Positions 43,340-52,014 of a stretch of DNA of 64,000 nt are shown one piece after another (positions within the stretch are counted from its first letter, which is position 1; each line of letters starts with the position of its first letter). The notes beneath the pieces are model-generated. The model searched no databases. It was not told where the DNA came from and saw only the letters and a list, made by a program, of their open reading frames with translations. Made by a program: the position numbers and the translations under genes. This DNA is from DASXHD01 sp038239005 (GTDB lineage Bacteria > Myxococcota_A > Polyangia > Polyangiales > Polyangiaceae): the NCBI GenBank assembly GCA_038239005.1, contig JBBSFE010000005.1:62001-126000 (forward strand), written 5' to 3'.

Positions 43340-43605
43340 TCAGCGACGATTTTGCCGCCCGCTTTGGTCGCCTTCACGAGCGCCTTCTTCACGTCATCGA
43401 CGGTGACGTACGGAAGCCACGCCGTCGGTTGCTCCGGCATCATCTTCTTCGTCAACCCACCGCCAACGCCCTTGCCGACGTTGATCATCGTGTAGTCCTG
43501 GCCTGTCATGTCGCTCATCTTCCAGTCGAAGACCGCTTTGTAGAACTTCTTTGCGACGTCTACGTCATCGGTCGAGAGCTCGACGTGCACGAACGGATTT
43601 CCCAT
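43174..43605 (-). CDS. VOC/glyoxalase-fold protein with histone-like basic tail
   Basis: A 143-residue protein. Residues 1-115 are a vicinal-oxygen-chelate domain (NPFVHVELSTDDVDVAKKFY, FDWKMSDMTGQDYTM, WLPYVTVDDVKKALVKATKA, DPTGAALGVWEMGK). H7 and the late E113 lie where VOC metal ligands are expected. The last 27 residues are Lys/Ala/Pro repeats (KKKAAP units), like the tails of bacterial histone-H1-like proteins. A strong GAAGGAG precedes the ATG. The enzyme or binding role is unknown; the tail suggests nucleic-acid or surface binding. Confidence 0.85.
   Translation of the reverse strand: MGNPFVHVELSTDDVDVAKKFYKAVFDWKMSDMTGQDYTMINVGKGVGGGLTKKMMPEQPTAWLPYVTVDDVKKALVKATKAGGKIVADYTPIGEMGAIGVFVDPTGAALGVWEMGKPAPKAAKKKAAPKKKAAPKKKGKSTR
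43193..43243 (-). repeat. 18-base tandem repeat encoding KKKAAP
   Basis: Two perfect copies of an 18-base unit (43193-43210 and 43211-43228) and a diverged third (43229-43243) make the basic tail of the VOC protein. Copy-number change would keep the frame and lengthen or shorten the tail by six residues. Confidence 0.85.
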
Positions 43606-43678
43606 TTGTCTTTCTCCTTCGGGGAAGGGGAACGTAGACGAATCGGTCGTCGTCAGGAAGCACGACTGAGCTCATCGG

Positions 43679-43993
43679 TTAGTTGCCGTCGAAGATGGAG
43701 TCGCCGATGCAGTCGCCCCACAGATCGTTCGAGCCGCATGTGATGTAGCCGGGCGAGCAGTCGAGGTGGGTGCCGGAGACGCGATAGACGTTGCCGCAGA
43801 AAACTTTTGCGCCCGTGCCCGCATCGGCGCAACCGCAGCCCGGGTTGGGCTTGGCGCACGGAGCGAGGTTGACGTCGCTGTCGTAGTCGAGTCCGCCGTC
43901 GGAGTCGCCAATCGGCGGTGGTTGCGCATCGGTGGTGCACGCGGTGATCGCAGCGCCGATGACGAAAATGAGGAGAGCGCGCACTATCCACAC
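43679..43993 (-). CDS. Small Cys-rich lipoprotein
   Basis: A 104-residue lipoprotein (IVRALLIFVIGAAITACTTD; lipobox ITAC). The mature part is acidic and cysteine-bearing (LAPCAKPNPGCGCADAGTGA, KVFCGNVYRVSG, LDCSPGYITCGSNDLWGDC). It lies seven bases after the end of the barrel-protein gene on the same strand, so the genes 45118 to 43679 probably form one operon. Function unknown. Confidence 0.7.
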   Translation of the reverse strand: MWIVRALLIFVIGAAITACTTDAQPPPIGDSDGGLDYDSDVNLAPCAKPNPGCGCADAGTGAKVFCGNVYRVSGTHLDCSPGYITCGSNDLWGDCIGDSIFDGN

Positions 43994-44000
43994 AAATAGC

Positions 44001-44729
44001 TCAAAACGCGACGCTCAGCCCGCCTTTCACATTTTTTTCTCCCAAGAGGGACGCGCCAAAGCTCAACCCAACGCGAGATTTTGCGATGGAAACGGCCACA
44101 CCCGGTCCGAGTGAGTATTTGTAGGCGTCCGTGCCAAGAACGGTGCTTCCGAGGTGCGTCCAAAAGACGGGGCCACCGAAGAGACGACCGGCAAGAAACG
44201 GAGTGATCGCGTGCGGGCCGAGCTTCAGCGAGACGCCCGATGCGGCGGCGATGCTTCCGTCGAGCGCGACGTAGTCGAAGCCGCCCGCTTTGGCCCAAAC
44301 GCCGGCGAACGCGAATGAGAGGAGCAAGAACGGTTGCGCGTAGCCGTGCGGTTGGATCACGAGATGCGAAAGTGAAAACCCCGCGAGCACACCCGGCGTG
44401 AACGTCGTGCCCGCGAGCGTGCCGGCGAGGAGCGAGCCCGCGCCGATTTCGAGCGTCCAGTGGCCGCGCATCGGGTGCTCGAATGAGGCCATCACCGCGT
44501 GACGTTCGGTCGACGCGCGAAGCCCGTCGGAAAAAAAGAGAACCGAATTCGTGTAGCCGTAGCTCACGCCGATGCGGTTGCGCGCGGCCGCGGATTTTTC
44601 GTCGAGCACGTCGGTGGCGTCGCAGATGCCTGCGGGCGCGCCCGATGCGCTCACGCCGCACGCGCGCGCACGGGGTGAAATGCAAAGCACGACCGTTGCG
44701 ATCGACGCTGCGATCGCGAGGCGTTTCAC
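44001..44729 (-). CDS. Outer-membrane beta-barrel-like protein
   Basis: A 242-residue exported protein: signal peptide (VKRLAIAASIATVVLCISPR, cut near ARA-C), then strands of barrel type (RIGVSYGYTNSVLFFSDGLR, GHWTLEIGAGSLLAGTLAG, GFSLSHLVIQPHG, SRVGLSFGASLLGEK) ending with F. The GTG start overlaps the preceding stop as GTGA. No named family. It is likely an outer-membrane pore or structural barrel, coupled to the MYXO-CTERM-type gene before it. Confidence 0.68.
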   Translation of the reverse strand: MKRLAIAASIATVVLCISPRARACGVSASGAPAGICDATDVLDEKSAAARNRIGVSYGYTNSVLFFSDGLRASTERHAVMASFEHPMRGHWTLEIGAGSLLAGTLAGTTFTPGVLAGFSLSHLVIQPHGYAQPFLLLSFAFAGVWAKAGGFDYVALDGSIAAASGVSLKLGPHAITPFLAGRLFGGPVFWTHLGSTVLGTDAYKYSLGPGVAVSIAKSRVGLSFGASLLGEKNVKGGLSVAF

Positions 44730-45118
44730 TTTCGTTTGCGTCCTGCCGCGAGCGCGGCGATCGCGAGGAGCAACCAACCGGAAGCGCCGCTCGGTGCGCC
44801 GGGTGTGTCGCAGCCGCAGCCGCTCGTTTCGGTCGGCTCGCCGCCGGTTTCGTCGTCACCCGTTCCGCTATCGGCGCGTGTCGTGCAGGGCTCGGTGTTC
44901 GGATCGCACGGTCCATCAGCCGCGGCGTCATTCGCTCCGGAGTCTTTCGTGCCCGCATCGATTGTCGATGCGTCGCTGCTTGCGTCGACGCTGGCTGCAT
45001 CGGGCACGCCGCCGCCATCGCCAATGGATGCGTCCGGGCCGCCGTCGCTTGCGGACGCCGCCGATGCCCACGCGAGCACGCAGGCGGCGAAGAACGTCCG
45101 TGAACGGGGAGCGGTCAT
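44726..45118 (-). CDS. Short exported protein with MYXO-CTERM-like sorting tail
   Basis: A 130-residue protein: signal peptide (FFAACVLAWASAASA), an Asp/Ala/Ser/Thr-rich spacer almost without order, then a C-terminus in the MYXO-CTERM plan. That plan is a cysteine motif (TSGCGCDTPGAPSGA), a hydrophobic helix (SGWLLLAIAALAA) and basic end (GRKRK). This tail targets proteins to the cell surface in Myxococcota after cysteine processing. There is almost no folded domain between signal and tail, so it may be a spacer-like surface protein. Confidence 0.72.
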   Translation of the reverse strand: MTAPRSRTFFAACVLAWASAASASDGGPDASIGDGGGVPDAASVDASSDASTIDAGTKDSGANDAAADGPCDPNTEPCTTRADSGTGDDETGGEPTETSGCGCDTPGAPSGASGWLLLAIAALAAGRKRK

Positions 45119-45140
45119 GGTATCGGGCAGCATAAGCGAG

Positions 45141-45992
45141 ATGCGGTACACGCTCTACGTCCTCCTCGCCGCGGTGCTTTGGAGCACGGGCGGCCTTGGC
45201 GTGAAGAGCGTGGACATGCCGCCGCTCGCGCTCGCAGGGTTTCGCAGCCTGTTCGCGCTTCCGGTACTCGGCCTCGCGATCATGCTCGACCCGATGCGCG
45301 GCCACACACTCCGAACGTTGCGGCGCCCACTCGTGTGGGGCGCGGCCGTGTCGTACGCGACGATGGTCGTGAGCTTCGTCGTTGCAGCGAAGCTCACGAC
45401 CGCGGCGAACGCGATCCTTCTCCAGTACACAGGGCCGATTTACGTCGCGCTGCTCTCGTGGCCTCTCCTCCGCGAGCGCGTGCTGAAGATGGACATCGTT
45501 GCGACGGCGGGATGCTTCTTCGGCATGCTGCTTTTTTTCGTCGACCGCGTGTCGGCGCAAGGTCGCATCGGCGACCTCGTCGCGATCGTCTCGAGCTTCG
45601 GCTTCGCGGGCGTGCCGCTTCTCTTGAAGCTCGAGCGCGACAGCTCGCCGCTCGTCGCGATGACCCTCGGCAACGTCTTGAGCTGCGTCGTGTGTGCGCC
45701 GTCGATGGTCGCGTCGATGTCGCATCCCGTGGGCCCCACCGCATGGGGCATCGTGGCGTTCCTCGGCATGGTTCAGATCGGTGTTGCGTATTGGCTTTAC
45801 GGTGCGGCCGTCGGGAAATTGCCGGCGCTGCGCTCGACGCTCATCGCGACGATCGAACCCATCTTGAATCCCCTCTGGGTCGCGATCGTTCGCAACGAAC
45901 GACCCACGCGATGGGCCGCGGTTGGTGGCGCTGTCATCGTGGTGTCGGTTTCGCTCCAAGCCCTTTCGAGGTCGCGGAAGCCAAGCGCGTAA
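45141..45992 (+). CDS. EamA/DMT-family transporter
   Basis: A 283-residue inner-membrane protein with about ten helices in two EamA repeats. The first begins LYVLLAAVLWSTGGLGVKSV and has FRSLFALPVLGLAIML and LLQYTGPIYVALLSWPLLRE. The second has GIVAFLGMVQIGVAYWLYGA and ATIEPILNPLWVAIVRNERP. These proteins export metabolites or amino acids; the substrate is unknown. The ATG at 45141 fits the first helix, and an in-frame ATG at 45117 would add eight residues. It diverges from the MYXO-CTERM-type gene. Confidence 0.88.
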   Translation: MRYTLYVLLAAVLWSTGGLGVKSVDMPPLALAGFRSLFALPVLGLAIMLDPMRGHTLRTLRRPLVWGAAVSYATMVVSFVVAAKLTTAANAILLQYTGPIYVALLSWPLLRERVLKMDIVATAGCFFGMLLFFVDRVSAQGRIGDLVAIVSSFGFAGVPLLLKLERDSSPLVAMTLGNVLSCVVCAPSMVASMSHPVGPTAWGIVAFLGMVQIGVAYWLYGAAVGKLPALRSTLIATIEPILNPLWVAIVRNERPTRWAAVGGAVIVVSVSLQALSRSRKPSA

Positions 45993-46008
45993 GGTAGCCT
46001 GCGGAGCG

Positions 46009-47280
46009 GTGGCCTCGACCAAATCGTTCGGCAAATACAGGCCCATAGCGGAGCTCGGGCGAGGCGGAATGGCCGTCGTCTATCTCGCCGCGTCGCAAGG
46101 GCCGCGCGGTTTCAGCAAGCTCGTCGTCGTCAAAGAGCTGAAAGACGAGTTCGCAGGCGACGCCGAATTCGCGACCATGTTCTGCGACGAAGCCCGCCTC
46201 GCCGCGCGACTCAACCACCCGAACATCGTCCAGACGTACGAAGTCGAAGAGCAAGGCAGCCACTACTTCATCGTGATGGAGTACCTCGAGGGACAGCCGC
46301 TCAGCCAAACGCGCGCGCGACTCGCAAGCCTCGGCGCGCAATTGCGCGATCACCAAGTGCGCGTCCTGTCTGACGTGCTCGACGCACTGCACGCGGCGCA
46401 CGAGCTCGCCGACTACGACGGCTCCCCGCTCAACGTCGTCCATCGCGACGTCTCTCCACACAACATCATCATCACGTACAACGGCGAAGCAAAGCTCGTC
46501 GACTTCGGCATCGCCAAAGCGGCCGACTCCACATCGCAAACGCACACGGGCGTCATCAAAGGCAAGCTCGCGTACATGTCGCCGGAGCAAGCGTTCGGCA
46601 AAGCCGTCGATCGCCGCGCGGACGTGTTCTCGATCGGCGTCATCTTGTGGGAAGCCATCACGGGGCGCCGCATGTGGAAGGGCAACGCCGAGGGCGCCAT
46701 CGCACACCGCTTGAGCATCGGCGATATCCCGAAAATGACCGATCACGTGCCCGAGCCGCCCGCGTTGCTCAAGCAAATCTGCGAGCGCGCTCTCGCGCCG
46801 CGCGCGCAAGATCGCTATCCGTCCGCGCTCGCGCTTCGCGCCGATCTCGAAGGCTATTTGGGCTTGCTGATGCGCCGCCCCGCCGTGCGCGAGCTCGGCG
46901 CGCTCGTGGCTCAAGCATTCCACGACGAACGCGTGCATCTCCAAGCACTCATCGAAGAGCAAATGCGCACGCTCAAAGTGATCGGCATGGAGACGTCGCA
47001 GCCGCTCGAGCTTCCGCGCGTGCACGTTCCCGTGCTCAGCGTCACGCCGAATCCGAACACGCCCGTCACCACCACGGGGCAGCGCGCTTTTACGCCGGGT
47101 ACGCCCGTGGTTCCACAAGAGCGCGGCTATCAGCTTCGCTGGCTGGTCATTGGCGGCATCGCGCTTGTCGTGATCGGCGCTGCAGCAACGACCGCCATCA
47201 TGCAGCCGTGGTCACAAAGCGGCCCAACGTCGCCATCGCCGCCGCCCGCAGTATCGTCCGCGGACGCCGCTCAAAAATAA
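46009..47280 (+). CDS. Ser/Thr protein kinase with single C-terminal membrane helix
   Basis: A 423-residue kinase: glycine loop GRGGMA, lysine K42, HRDVSPHN from 145, DFG 165-167, SPEQ in the activation end. HRDVSPHN is the variant with Ser-Pro-His in place of Lys-Pro, common in myxobacterial kinases. One hydrophobic helix near 375-397 (WLVIGGIALVVIGAAATTAI) is followed by a short Ser/Pro outer tail. The GTG start follows GGAG. It precedes the PPP phosphatase gene by 19 bases, so kinase and phosphatase are likely co-expressed. Confidence 0.9.
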   Translation: MASTKSFGKYRPIAELGRGGMAVVYLAASQGPRGFSKLVVVKELKDEFAGDAEFATMFCDEARLAARLNHPNIVQTYEVEEQGSHYFIVMEYLEGQPLSQTRARLASLGAQLRDHQVRVLSDVLDALHAAHELADYDGSPLNVVHRDVSPHNIIITYNGEAKLVDFGIAKAADSTSQTHTGVIKGKLAYMSPEQAFGKAVDRRADVFSIGVILWEAITGRRMWKGNAEGAIAHRLSIGDIPKMTDHVPEPPALLKQICERALAPRAQDRYPSALALRADLEGYLGLLMRRPAVRELGALVAQAFHDERVHLQALIEEQMRTLKVIGMETSQPLELPRVHVPVLSVTPNPNTPVTTTGQRAFTPGTPVVPQERGYQLRWLVIGGIALVVIGAAATTAIMQPWSQSGPTSPSPPPAVSSADAAQK

Positions 47281-47299
47281 GTATACTCGCGAATTCCCA

Positions 47300-48991
47300 A
47301 TGATGAACTTCAGCGACGATCCGAACCTCGCCGAGCAGCAGATGCACGCCATCATCTTTTACCTGACGACGTTCGGGTACATCGATGGCGATTTCGACGC
47401 GAAAGAAAAAGAGTTCGTCCGCAAGTACATCGGTGATCTCGTCTCGCAGCGCGCCGACCAAGCGATGAAGAACGCCGACGTCGCCATGAAGACCGAAATC
47501 GTCGGCAAGTTCACCGCGCACTTCCACCAAGTGTTCGAAGGCATCGACGAAAGCGTTCGCGAGCTCTTCACCGAGTCCGTCGCCGAAAACGAAGACCCCA
47601 CGGCGTTCGTCCACTCGAAGCTCAAGGTGCGCTGCTTCGAGATTTTCCAGAGCTTCGATCGCCCCGGCCAAGAGCAGCTCATGGCGACGATCGACGAGCT
47701 CATCATGGCCGACGGTCAGGTTCACCCGGCCGAAGCGCAGTTTCGCGCCGAGCTCGCCGCGCTCCTCGATTCGGGCACGGGCCTCGAGCTCGAAGAAGAT
47801 CTCGAATCGCGCCCCACCGTCGAGGTCACGTCGACCCGCACGGTTGCGCGCGTCGCGGCGAATCATCCGTTCTTCATGCCGACCGAGTTTCACTACTCGG
47901 CCGATCACGAGCGCCTCTCGCAACAAATCGCCGGCGACCGCGCACTCCTCGATCGCGTCGCGGATCTCTGGGCCACGCAACGCAAAGAGGGCCTCGGCAA
48001 GCTCGCCGGCAAGAAGAGCGTGTCGGAGCTCGTGAACGAGAAAGCGTTTCTCGACGGCCACGTTTATTGGCAGCCTTCCGAACCGGGCAAACGCTACGAC
48101 GTCCTCGTCCTCGGCGATCTCCACGGTTGTTACAGCGTGCTCAAGGCGGCGCTCATGCAATCGAAGTTCTTCGACAAGGTCGACGCCTACCGTCGCGATC
48201 CGAAGAACAACGTCGAGCCGAAGCTCATCTTGCTCGGCGACTACATCGACCGCGGGCTCTTCTCGCTCAACGGCGTGCTTCGCATCGTGCTCCAGCTCTT
48301 CGCGACCGCACCGGAATTCGTCACGGTCCTTCGCGGCAACCACGAGTACTACGTCGAGTTCAAAGGCAACATCTACGGCGGCGTGAAACCGGCCGAGGCG
48401 ATCAACACGCTGAAGCCGCACGTGCCGATGGAAGTCTTCCGGCACTACGCCGCAACGTTCGACCTCATGCCGAACATGCTCTTCTTCGATCGCTTCCTCT
48501 TCGTGCACGGCGGCATCCCGAAAGATCGCCTCCTCAAAGAGAAGTACACGGACCTCTCGTCGCTCAACGATCCGGACATCCGCTTCCAGATGATGTGGAG
48601 CGACCCCTCGAGCGCCGATGTCATCCCCGCCGATCTCCAAGACAAGTCAGCGCGCTTCGCGTTCGGCAAGATGCAGTTCAAAGCGTTCATGCAACGTGTT
48701 GGCTGCCATACGATGTTCCGCGGCCACGAAAAAGTGAACGACGGCTTCCACGTCTCCTACGACGACCCCAACGCACGCCTCATCACGCTGTTCTCCGCCG
48801 GGGGCCACGACAACGACGATCTCCCGCAAGGCTCGGGCTACCGCCAAGTCACGCCGATGGCGCTCTCGATCGACCACGGTCCCGAAGGCACCAAGCTCAC
48901 GCCGTGGGCGCCCGACTACAAGACGTACAACGATCCGAAGCACAACGCGTTCTTCCAGCTGCCGCCCGAGATCGCGCACAAAGCCGACTGA
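47300..48991 (+). CDS. PPP-family Ser/Thr protein phosphatase with N-terminal helical (TerB-like) domain
   Basis: A 563-residue protein. The catalytic part has the metal motifs of PP1/PP2A-type phosphatases: GDLHG 272-276, GDYIDRG 313-319, GNHE 346-349, then HGGIP and FRGHEK. About 170 residues in front are acidic helices (FYLTTFGYIDGDFDAKEKEF, LIMADGQVHPAEAQFRAELA), the paired pattern of TerB/TerB-like metal-binding domains. It follows a kinase gene and faces a second kinase gene tail to tail, three bases apart. Confidence 0.9.
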   Translation: MMNFSDDPNLAEQQMHAIIFYLTTFGYIDGDFDAKEKEFVRKYIGDLVSQRADQAMKNADVAMKTEIVGKFTAHFHQVFEGIDESVRELFTESVAENEDPTAFVHSKLKVRCFEIFQSFDRPGQEQLMATIDELIMADGQVHPAEAQFRAELAALLDSGTGLELEEDLESRPTVEVTSTRTVARVAANHPFFMPTEFHYSADHERLSQQIAGDRALLDRVADLWATQRKEGLGKLAGKKSVSELVNEKAFLDGHVYWQPSEPGKRYDVLVLGDLHGCYSVLKAALMQSKFFDKVDAYRRDPKNNVEPKLILLGDYIDRGLFSLNGVLRIVLQLFATAPEFVTVLRGNHEYYVEFKGNIYGGVKPAEAINTLKPHVPMEVFRHYAATFDLMPNMLFFDRFLFVHGGIPKDRLLKEKYTDLSSLNDPDIRFQMMWSDPSSADVIPADLQDKSARFAFGKMQFKAFMQRVGCHTMFRGHEKVNDGFHVSYDDPNARLITLFSAGGHDNDDLPQGSGYRQVTPMALSIDHGPEGTKLTPWAPDYKTYNDPKHNAFFQLPPEIAHKAD

Positions 48992-48994
48992 TAC

Positions 48995-50014
48995 CTACTT
49001 CCCTTTGGGCGGGATTGGCACGTTCGGGTTGACGAGCGGCAGCGTGCTGGTGCGTGACACTTCGGGCGCGCGTGGTTCGGGCGGGCGCGCGGCCGGCGCT
49101 TTGGCGCTTTGGCGCGTAGCAAGGATGGCATCGAGCGCGCGAGCACCGGTCGCGTTGATGGTCTCTTGCGTGCCGATTGCTGCGACGCGTAATGCCCTTT
49201 GCATTTGGCGTGCGGTCGTGAAGCGACGATCCTTGTCGAAAGAAAGCGCGATGTCGATCACACCCGCCAGGCCAACATCGAGCTCCGGCATGACGGCGGA
49301 AATGGACCTCGCCGGCTTGGTCGCCGCGAACACGAGGTATTCGAGCACCGTCCGCGCTTCTTGCACGTACTTGCCTGAAAGCATCGTGAACATCATCGCG
49401 CCTACCGAGAAGAGATCGCTGCGGCCGTCGACGTTGTGCTGACCGCCGGCTTGCTCCGGCGAGATGAACTCGGCGGTGCCCATCATCTGGCCGCTCTTCG
49501 TGACGCTCGACAAATCCATGAGGCGCGCGATGCCGAAGTCGAGAATTTTGAGGCCGTTGTTCGTGAGAAAGAGGTTGTCCGGCTTGATGTCGCGATGGAC
49601 AACGCCGGCGGCGTGGGCGACGTCGAGGACGTCGAGGAGCGCGTCGGCGATGGCGACAACGCGCGGCGCGGCCATCTTCCCGCCCACAGTGGCGAGCTCG
49701 GATTCGAGCGTACAACCCTCGAGAAGCTCCATCACGATGAAGACGGTTCCGTCGGCGTCTTCGTCGTCGTCGATGACGCGAACAACGCTTGGGTGGTCGA
49801 TGCGATTCGCGATGTAGCCCTCGCGTTGGAAGCGCTTTTTGATCTCTCCAAGCGCGGCGATTTCGCGGTGCAGGATCTTCACGGCAACGCGGGTGCCGTT
49901 GCGATGCGTGGCTTCGTACACCGCAGCCATGGCACCGACGCCGACCACGCGCTGGAGGAGATACTTCCCGCGCAACGACTCGCCGACGCGTAGCTGGGCG
50001 CGGTCGACGTTCAT
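48995..50014 (-). CDS. Ser/Thr protein kinase, soluble
   Basis: A 339-residue kinase: loop GVGAMA (the third glycine replaced by alanine), K46, HRDIKPDN from 140, DFG 159-161, GTAEFISPEQ. After the kinase domain (to about 270) there is only a short helical and Pro/Ala-rich tail, with no membrane helix. It should phosphorylate proteins on Ser/Thr in the cytoplasm. It converges on the phosphatase gene with three bases between stops, a layout seen for paired writers and erasers, but the pairing is unproven. Confidence 0.9.
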   Translation of the reverse strand: MNVDRAQLRVGESLRGKYLLQRVVGVGAMAAVYEATHRNGTRVAVKILHREIAALGEIKKRFQREGYIANRIDHPSVVRVIDDDEDADGTVFIVMELLEGCTLESELATVGGKMAAPRVVAIADALLDVLDVAHAAGVVHRDIKPDNLFLTNNGLKILDFGIARLMDLSSVTKSGQMMGTAEFISPEQAGGQHNVDGRSDLFSVGAMMFTMLSGKYVQEARTVLEYLVFAATKPARSISAVMPELDVGLAGVIDIALSFDKDRRFTTARQMQRALRVAAIGTQETINATGARALDAILATRQSAKAPAARPPEPRAPEVSRTSTLPLVNPNVPIPPKGK

Positions 50015-50060
50015 CCGATCACTCTGCCAGTGTGCACGTCGGCCCGCAACCGTAGGTCCG

Positions 50061-50645
50061 TCAGTGCGCCTTCACCGTGAGCGACCCACACACGGCGATG
50101 GCCTTGTCGCGCTCGGAAACACTCTTCGCGTTGACGTCGCACTCGTAGGCTTTGCCGCCGATCGTCCTGTACGTTTTGAGGTGATACTCGGGCGCACTGG
50201 CGCCGGTGGCCTCGAACATCAGCTGCCAGCCCTCAGGGAGCGTTTGGCTCTTGAAATTCTTCGCGCTCGACCACGCCTGCGTTGCGGTCTTCTGTGCGCC
50301 TTCGACGGTGGCGTCGTTGATCGCGCTGGCCACTTCGAGCGTGATCGCCCATGTGCCGCAGTCGAGACGCGCGAGCTTCGTGCCGAGCGCGTTCGGCGTG
50401 CACTTGTCGCCCACCGGCATGCTGCCAGCGAGCCCGAGCTCGGACACGGTAAACGCGGCACCGAGAGCGGGCGGCGGGTTTTGCGAATCGGTTGAGTGTG
50501 TTGGCGAGCTCGAAGCGCTCGTCGCGCTCGTCGCGCTCGTCGTGCTCGTCGTCGCAGTGGAGTTGGGGTCCACGGGTGGCTGCGAGCCGCCGCACGCGCC
50601 CGTAGACACAACAACGAAGCCGAACCCGACGAGCTTTGCGTGCAT
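50061..50645 (-). CDS. Secreted lipoprotein with Ser/Thr/Ala repeat linker
   Basis: A 194-residue lipoprotein (KLVGFGFVVVSTGACGGS; lipobox TGAC). A low-complexity linker of Ser, Thr and Ala spans about residues 28-45, encoded by a 9-base repeat. The mature domain (SELGLAGSMPVGDKCTPNAL, GTWAITLEVASAI, YRTIGGKAYECDVNAKSVSE) is small, with paired cysteines. Family unknown. It stands alone, divergent from the second VOC gene. Confidence 0.68.
   Translation of the reverse strand: MHAKLVGFGFVVVSTGACGGSQPPVDPNSTATTSTTSATSATSASSSPTHSTDSQNPPPALGAAFTVSELGLAGSMPVGDKCTPNALGTKLARLDCGTWAITLEVASAINDATVEGAQKTATQAWSSAKNFKSQTLPEGWQLMFEATGASAPEYHLKTYRTIGGKAYECDVNAKSVSERDKAIAVCGSLTVKAH
50517..50552 (-). repeat. 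Four tandem copies of a 9-base unit
   Basis: GCTCGTCGC or GCTCGTCGT is repeated four times head to tail. On the coding (minus) strand it gives Ser/Ala/Thr triplets in the lipoprotein linker. Copy change would be in frame. Confidence 0.8.
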
Positions 50646-50732
50646 GCTTCCGGATTAGCACACAAGATTGTCCGATTCGTCCAATCGAAAGCGCCCGCGC
50701 AACTTCATGATGATGAGCAAGGAGTCTCATCC

Positions 50733-51098
50733 ATGAAGATCGAATCTGTTTCCGCACTGCTCTTCTATTCCGCCGAGCCTGCGCGTCTTGCAGAATTTTA
50801 TCGGATGTATCTCGGAATTCCATTCGAGCTCGATCGTCACGGGGCCATGCGCGAGCACCTCGAAGCCGATCTCGGTGACGTGCATCTTGCCGTCTTGAAG
50901 GGGCGCGGACCGGACGCTCATGGCGGCGGCCTCGCCGTGACGTTTCGCGTTCGCGATCTCGATGCCTACGTGGAAAAACTTTGCGGCGTCGATGTCTCGC
51001 CGCGCGGAGCCATTCTCGATTTGGGCGAAGGAAAACGCGTTGCAACGTTTCGAGATCCTGACGGCAACAGCTTCAACTTGATCGAAATCGATTCATGA
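50733..51098 (+). CDS. VOC/glyoxalase-family protein
   Basis: A 121-residue vicinal-oxygen-chelate protein: ESVSALLFYSAEPARLAEFY, GIPFELDRHGAMREHLEADL, VHLAVLKGRG, VTFRVRDLDAYVEKL, FRDPDGNSFNLIEI. Family members bind a metal and act on glutathione adducts, catechols or antibiotics; the terminal E (LIE) is a typical metal ligand. The AAGGAG ribosome site is a good distance from the ATG. An AraC-type regulator gene follows 18 bases after it on the same strand and may control it. Confidence 0.85.
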   Translation: MKIESVSALLFYSAEPARLAEFYRMYLGIPFELDRHGAMREHLEADLGDVHLAVLKGRGPDAHGGGLAVTFRVRDLDAYVEKLCGVDVSPRGAILDLGEGKRVATFRDPDGNSFNLIEIDS

Positions 51099-51116
51099 CA
51101 CGATGAGCTCGGCAAG

Positions 51117-51896
51117 ATGACGTTCGAACCGAAGAGCGCAACGATCCTCGAAGGGAGTTATGCGTGGGCGCAATATGCACCGCACACCTCGCTCGCTTCG
51201 TGGGTGTCTTCGTACTGGACGCTGACGACGGAAGGTCCGCACATCGTTCGCACGTTGCCGGATACGTGCATCGATCTCACGTTGAATTTGCTGCCGACGC
51301 CTCGCGCGTACGTGGCAGCCGTGCAGACAACGGCACGAAGCTGGTCGAACGACGCACGCACATCCTTGCTCGGTGCTCGGCTTCTTCCTGGCGCTGCCGC
51401 GCTGCTCGGCATCGACCTCGACTTGCTCGGAGACGGCTGGAGCCGCCTCGATGCGCTGCTGCCAAGAAAAGCCGTCGCGGGCCTCGAACGCGCTGTCGGT
51501 GGCGCTTCTGACGTGCACGATCGCATCGCGTGCCTCGACGCATTCTTGTCGGAGCGTCTGCTCAATCGCAAGATCGACGAGCGATTGACCATCGCGCTTC
51601 GCGAAGTGTTCGCGCGCCGTGGCGATGTCACGATCGCAACGCTCGCTCGCTTGGCGGGCGCGCACCCGCGAACGCTCGTACGACTCTTCGATCGTCAGGT
51701 GGGGCTTTCACCGAAACGCTTCGCGCGCATCGTTCGGTTGCAAGCCGTGTTGCGCGCGCTTCCCGAAGCCGAGGGTTGGGCGAGCGTTGCGATCGAGCTC
51801 GGTTATTTCGATCAGGCGCACCTCATTCGCGAGGTGCATGAGCTCTTCGGAAGCACGCCTCGCGAAGTGATGCATCTGTCGAAGCAAACGCGCTGA
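51117..51896 (+). CDS. AraC-family transcriptional regulator
   Basis: A 259-residue regulator. The C-terminal 100 residues hold the two helix-turn-helix units (GDVTIATLARLAGAHPRTLV, VGLSPKRFARIVRLQAVLRA, SVAIELGYFDQAHLIREVHE), ending GSTPREVM. The N-terminal half has the cupin-like sensor of the DUF6597 kind (ASWVSSYWTLTTEGPHIVRT, LPDTCIDLTLNLL). It is in line behind the second VOC gene, so control of that gene by a small molecule is likely but not shown. Confidence 0.9.
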   Translation: MTFEPKSATILEGSYAWAQYAPHTSLASWVSSYWTLTTEGPHIVRTLPDTCIDLTLNLLPTPRAYVAAVQTTARSWSNDARTSLLGARLLPGAAALLGIDLDLLGDGWSRLDALLPRKAVAGLERAVGGASDVHDRIACLDAFLSERLLNRKIDERLTIALREVFARRGDVTIATLARLAGAHPRTLVRLFDRQVGLSPKRFARIVRLQAVLRALPEAEGWASVAIELGYFDQAHLIREVHELFGSTPREVMHLSKQTR

Positions 51897-52014
51897 CTCC
51901 ACGAGCGCGCGGCGGGTCGCTGACGCTCGCGGCTGCTCGCGAGCGCGCGGCTTGCGAGGCGCGGGTTTCGCGTCTGATTCAATCGGCACGCCGGTTGCTC
52001 CTCTCGACATCCGA

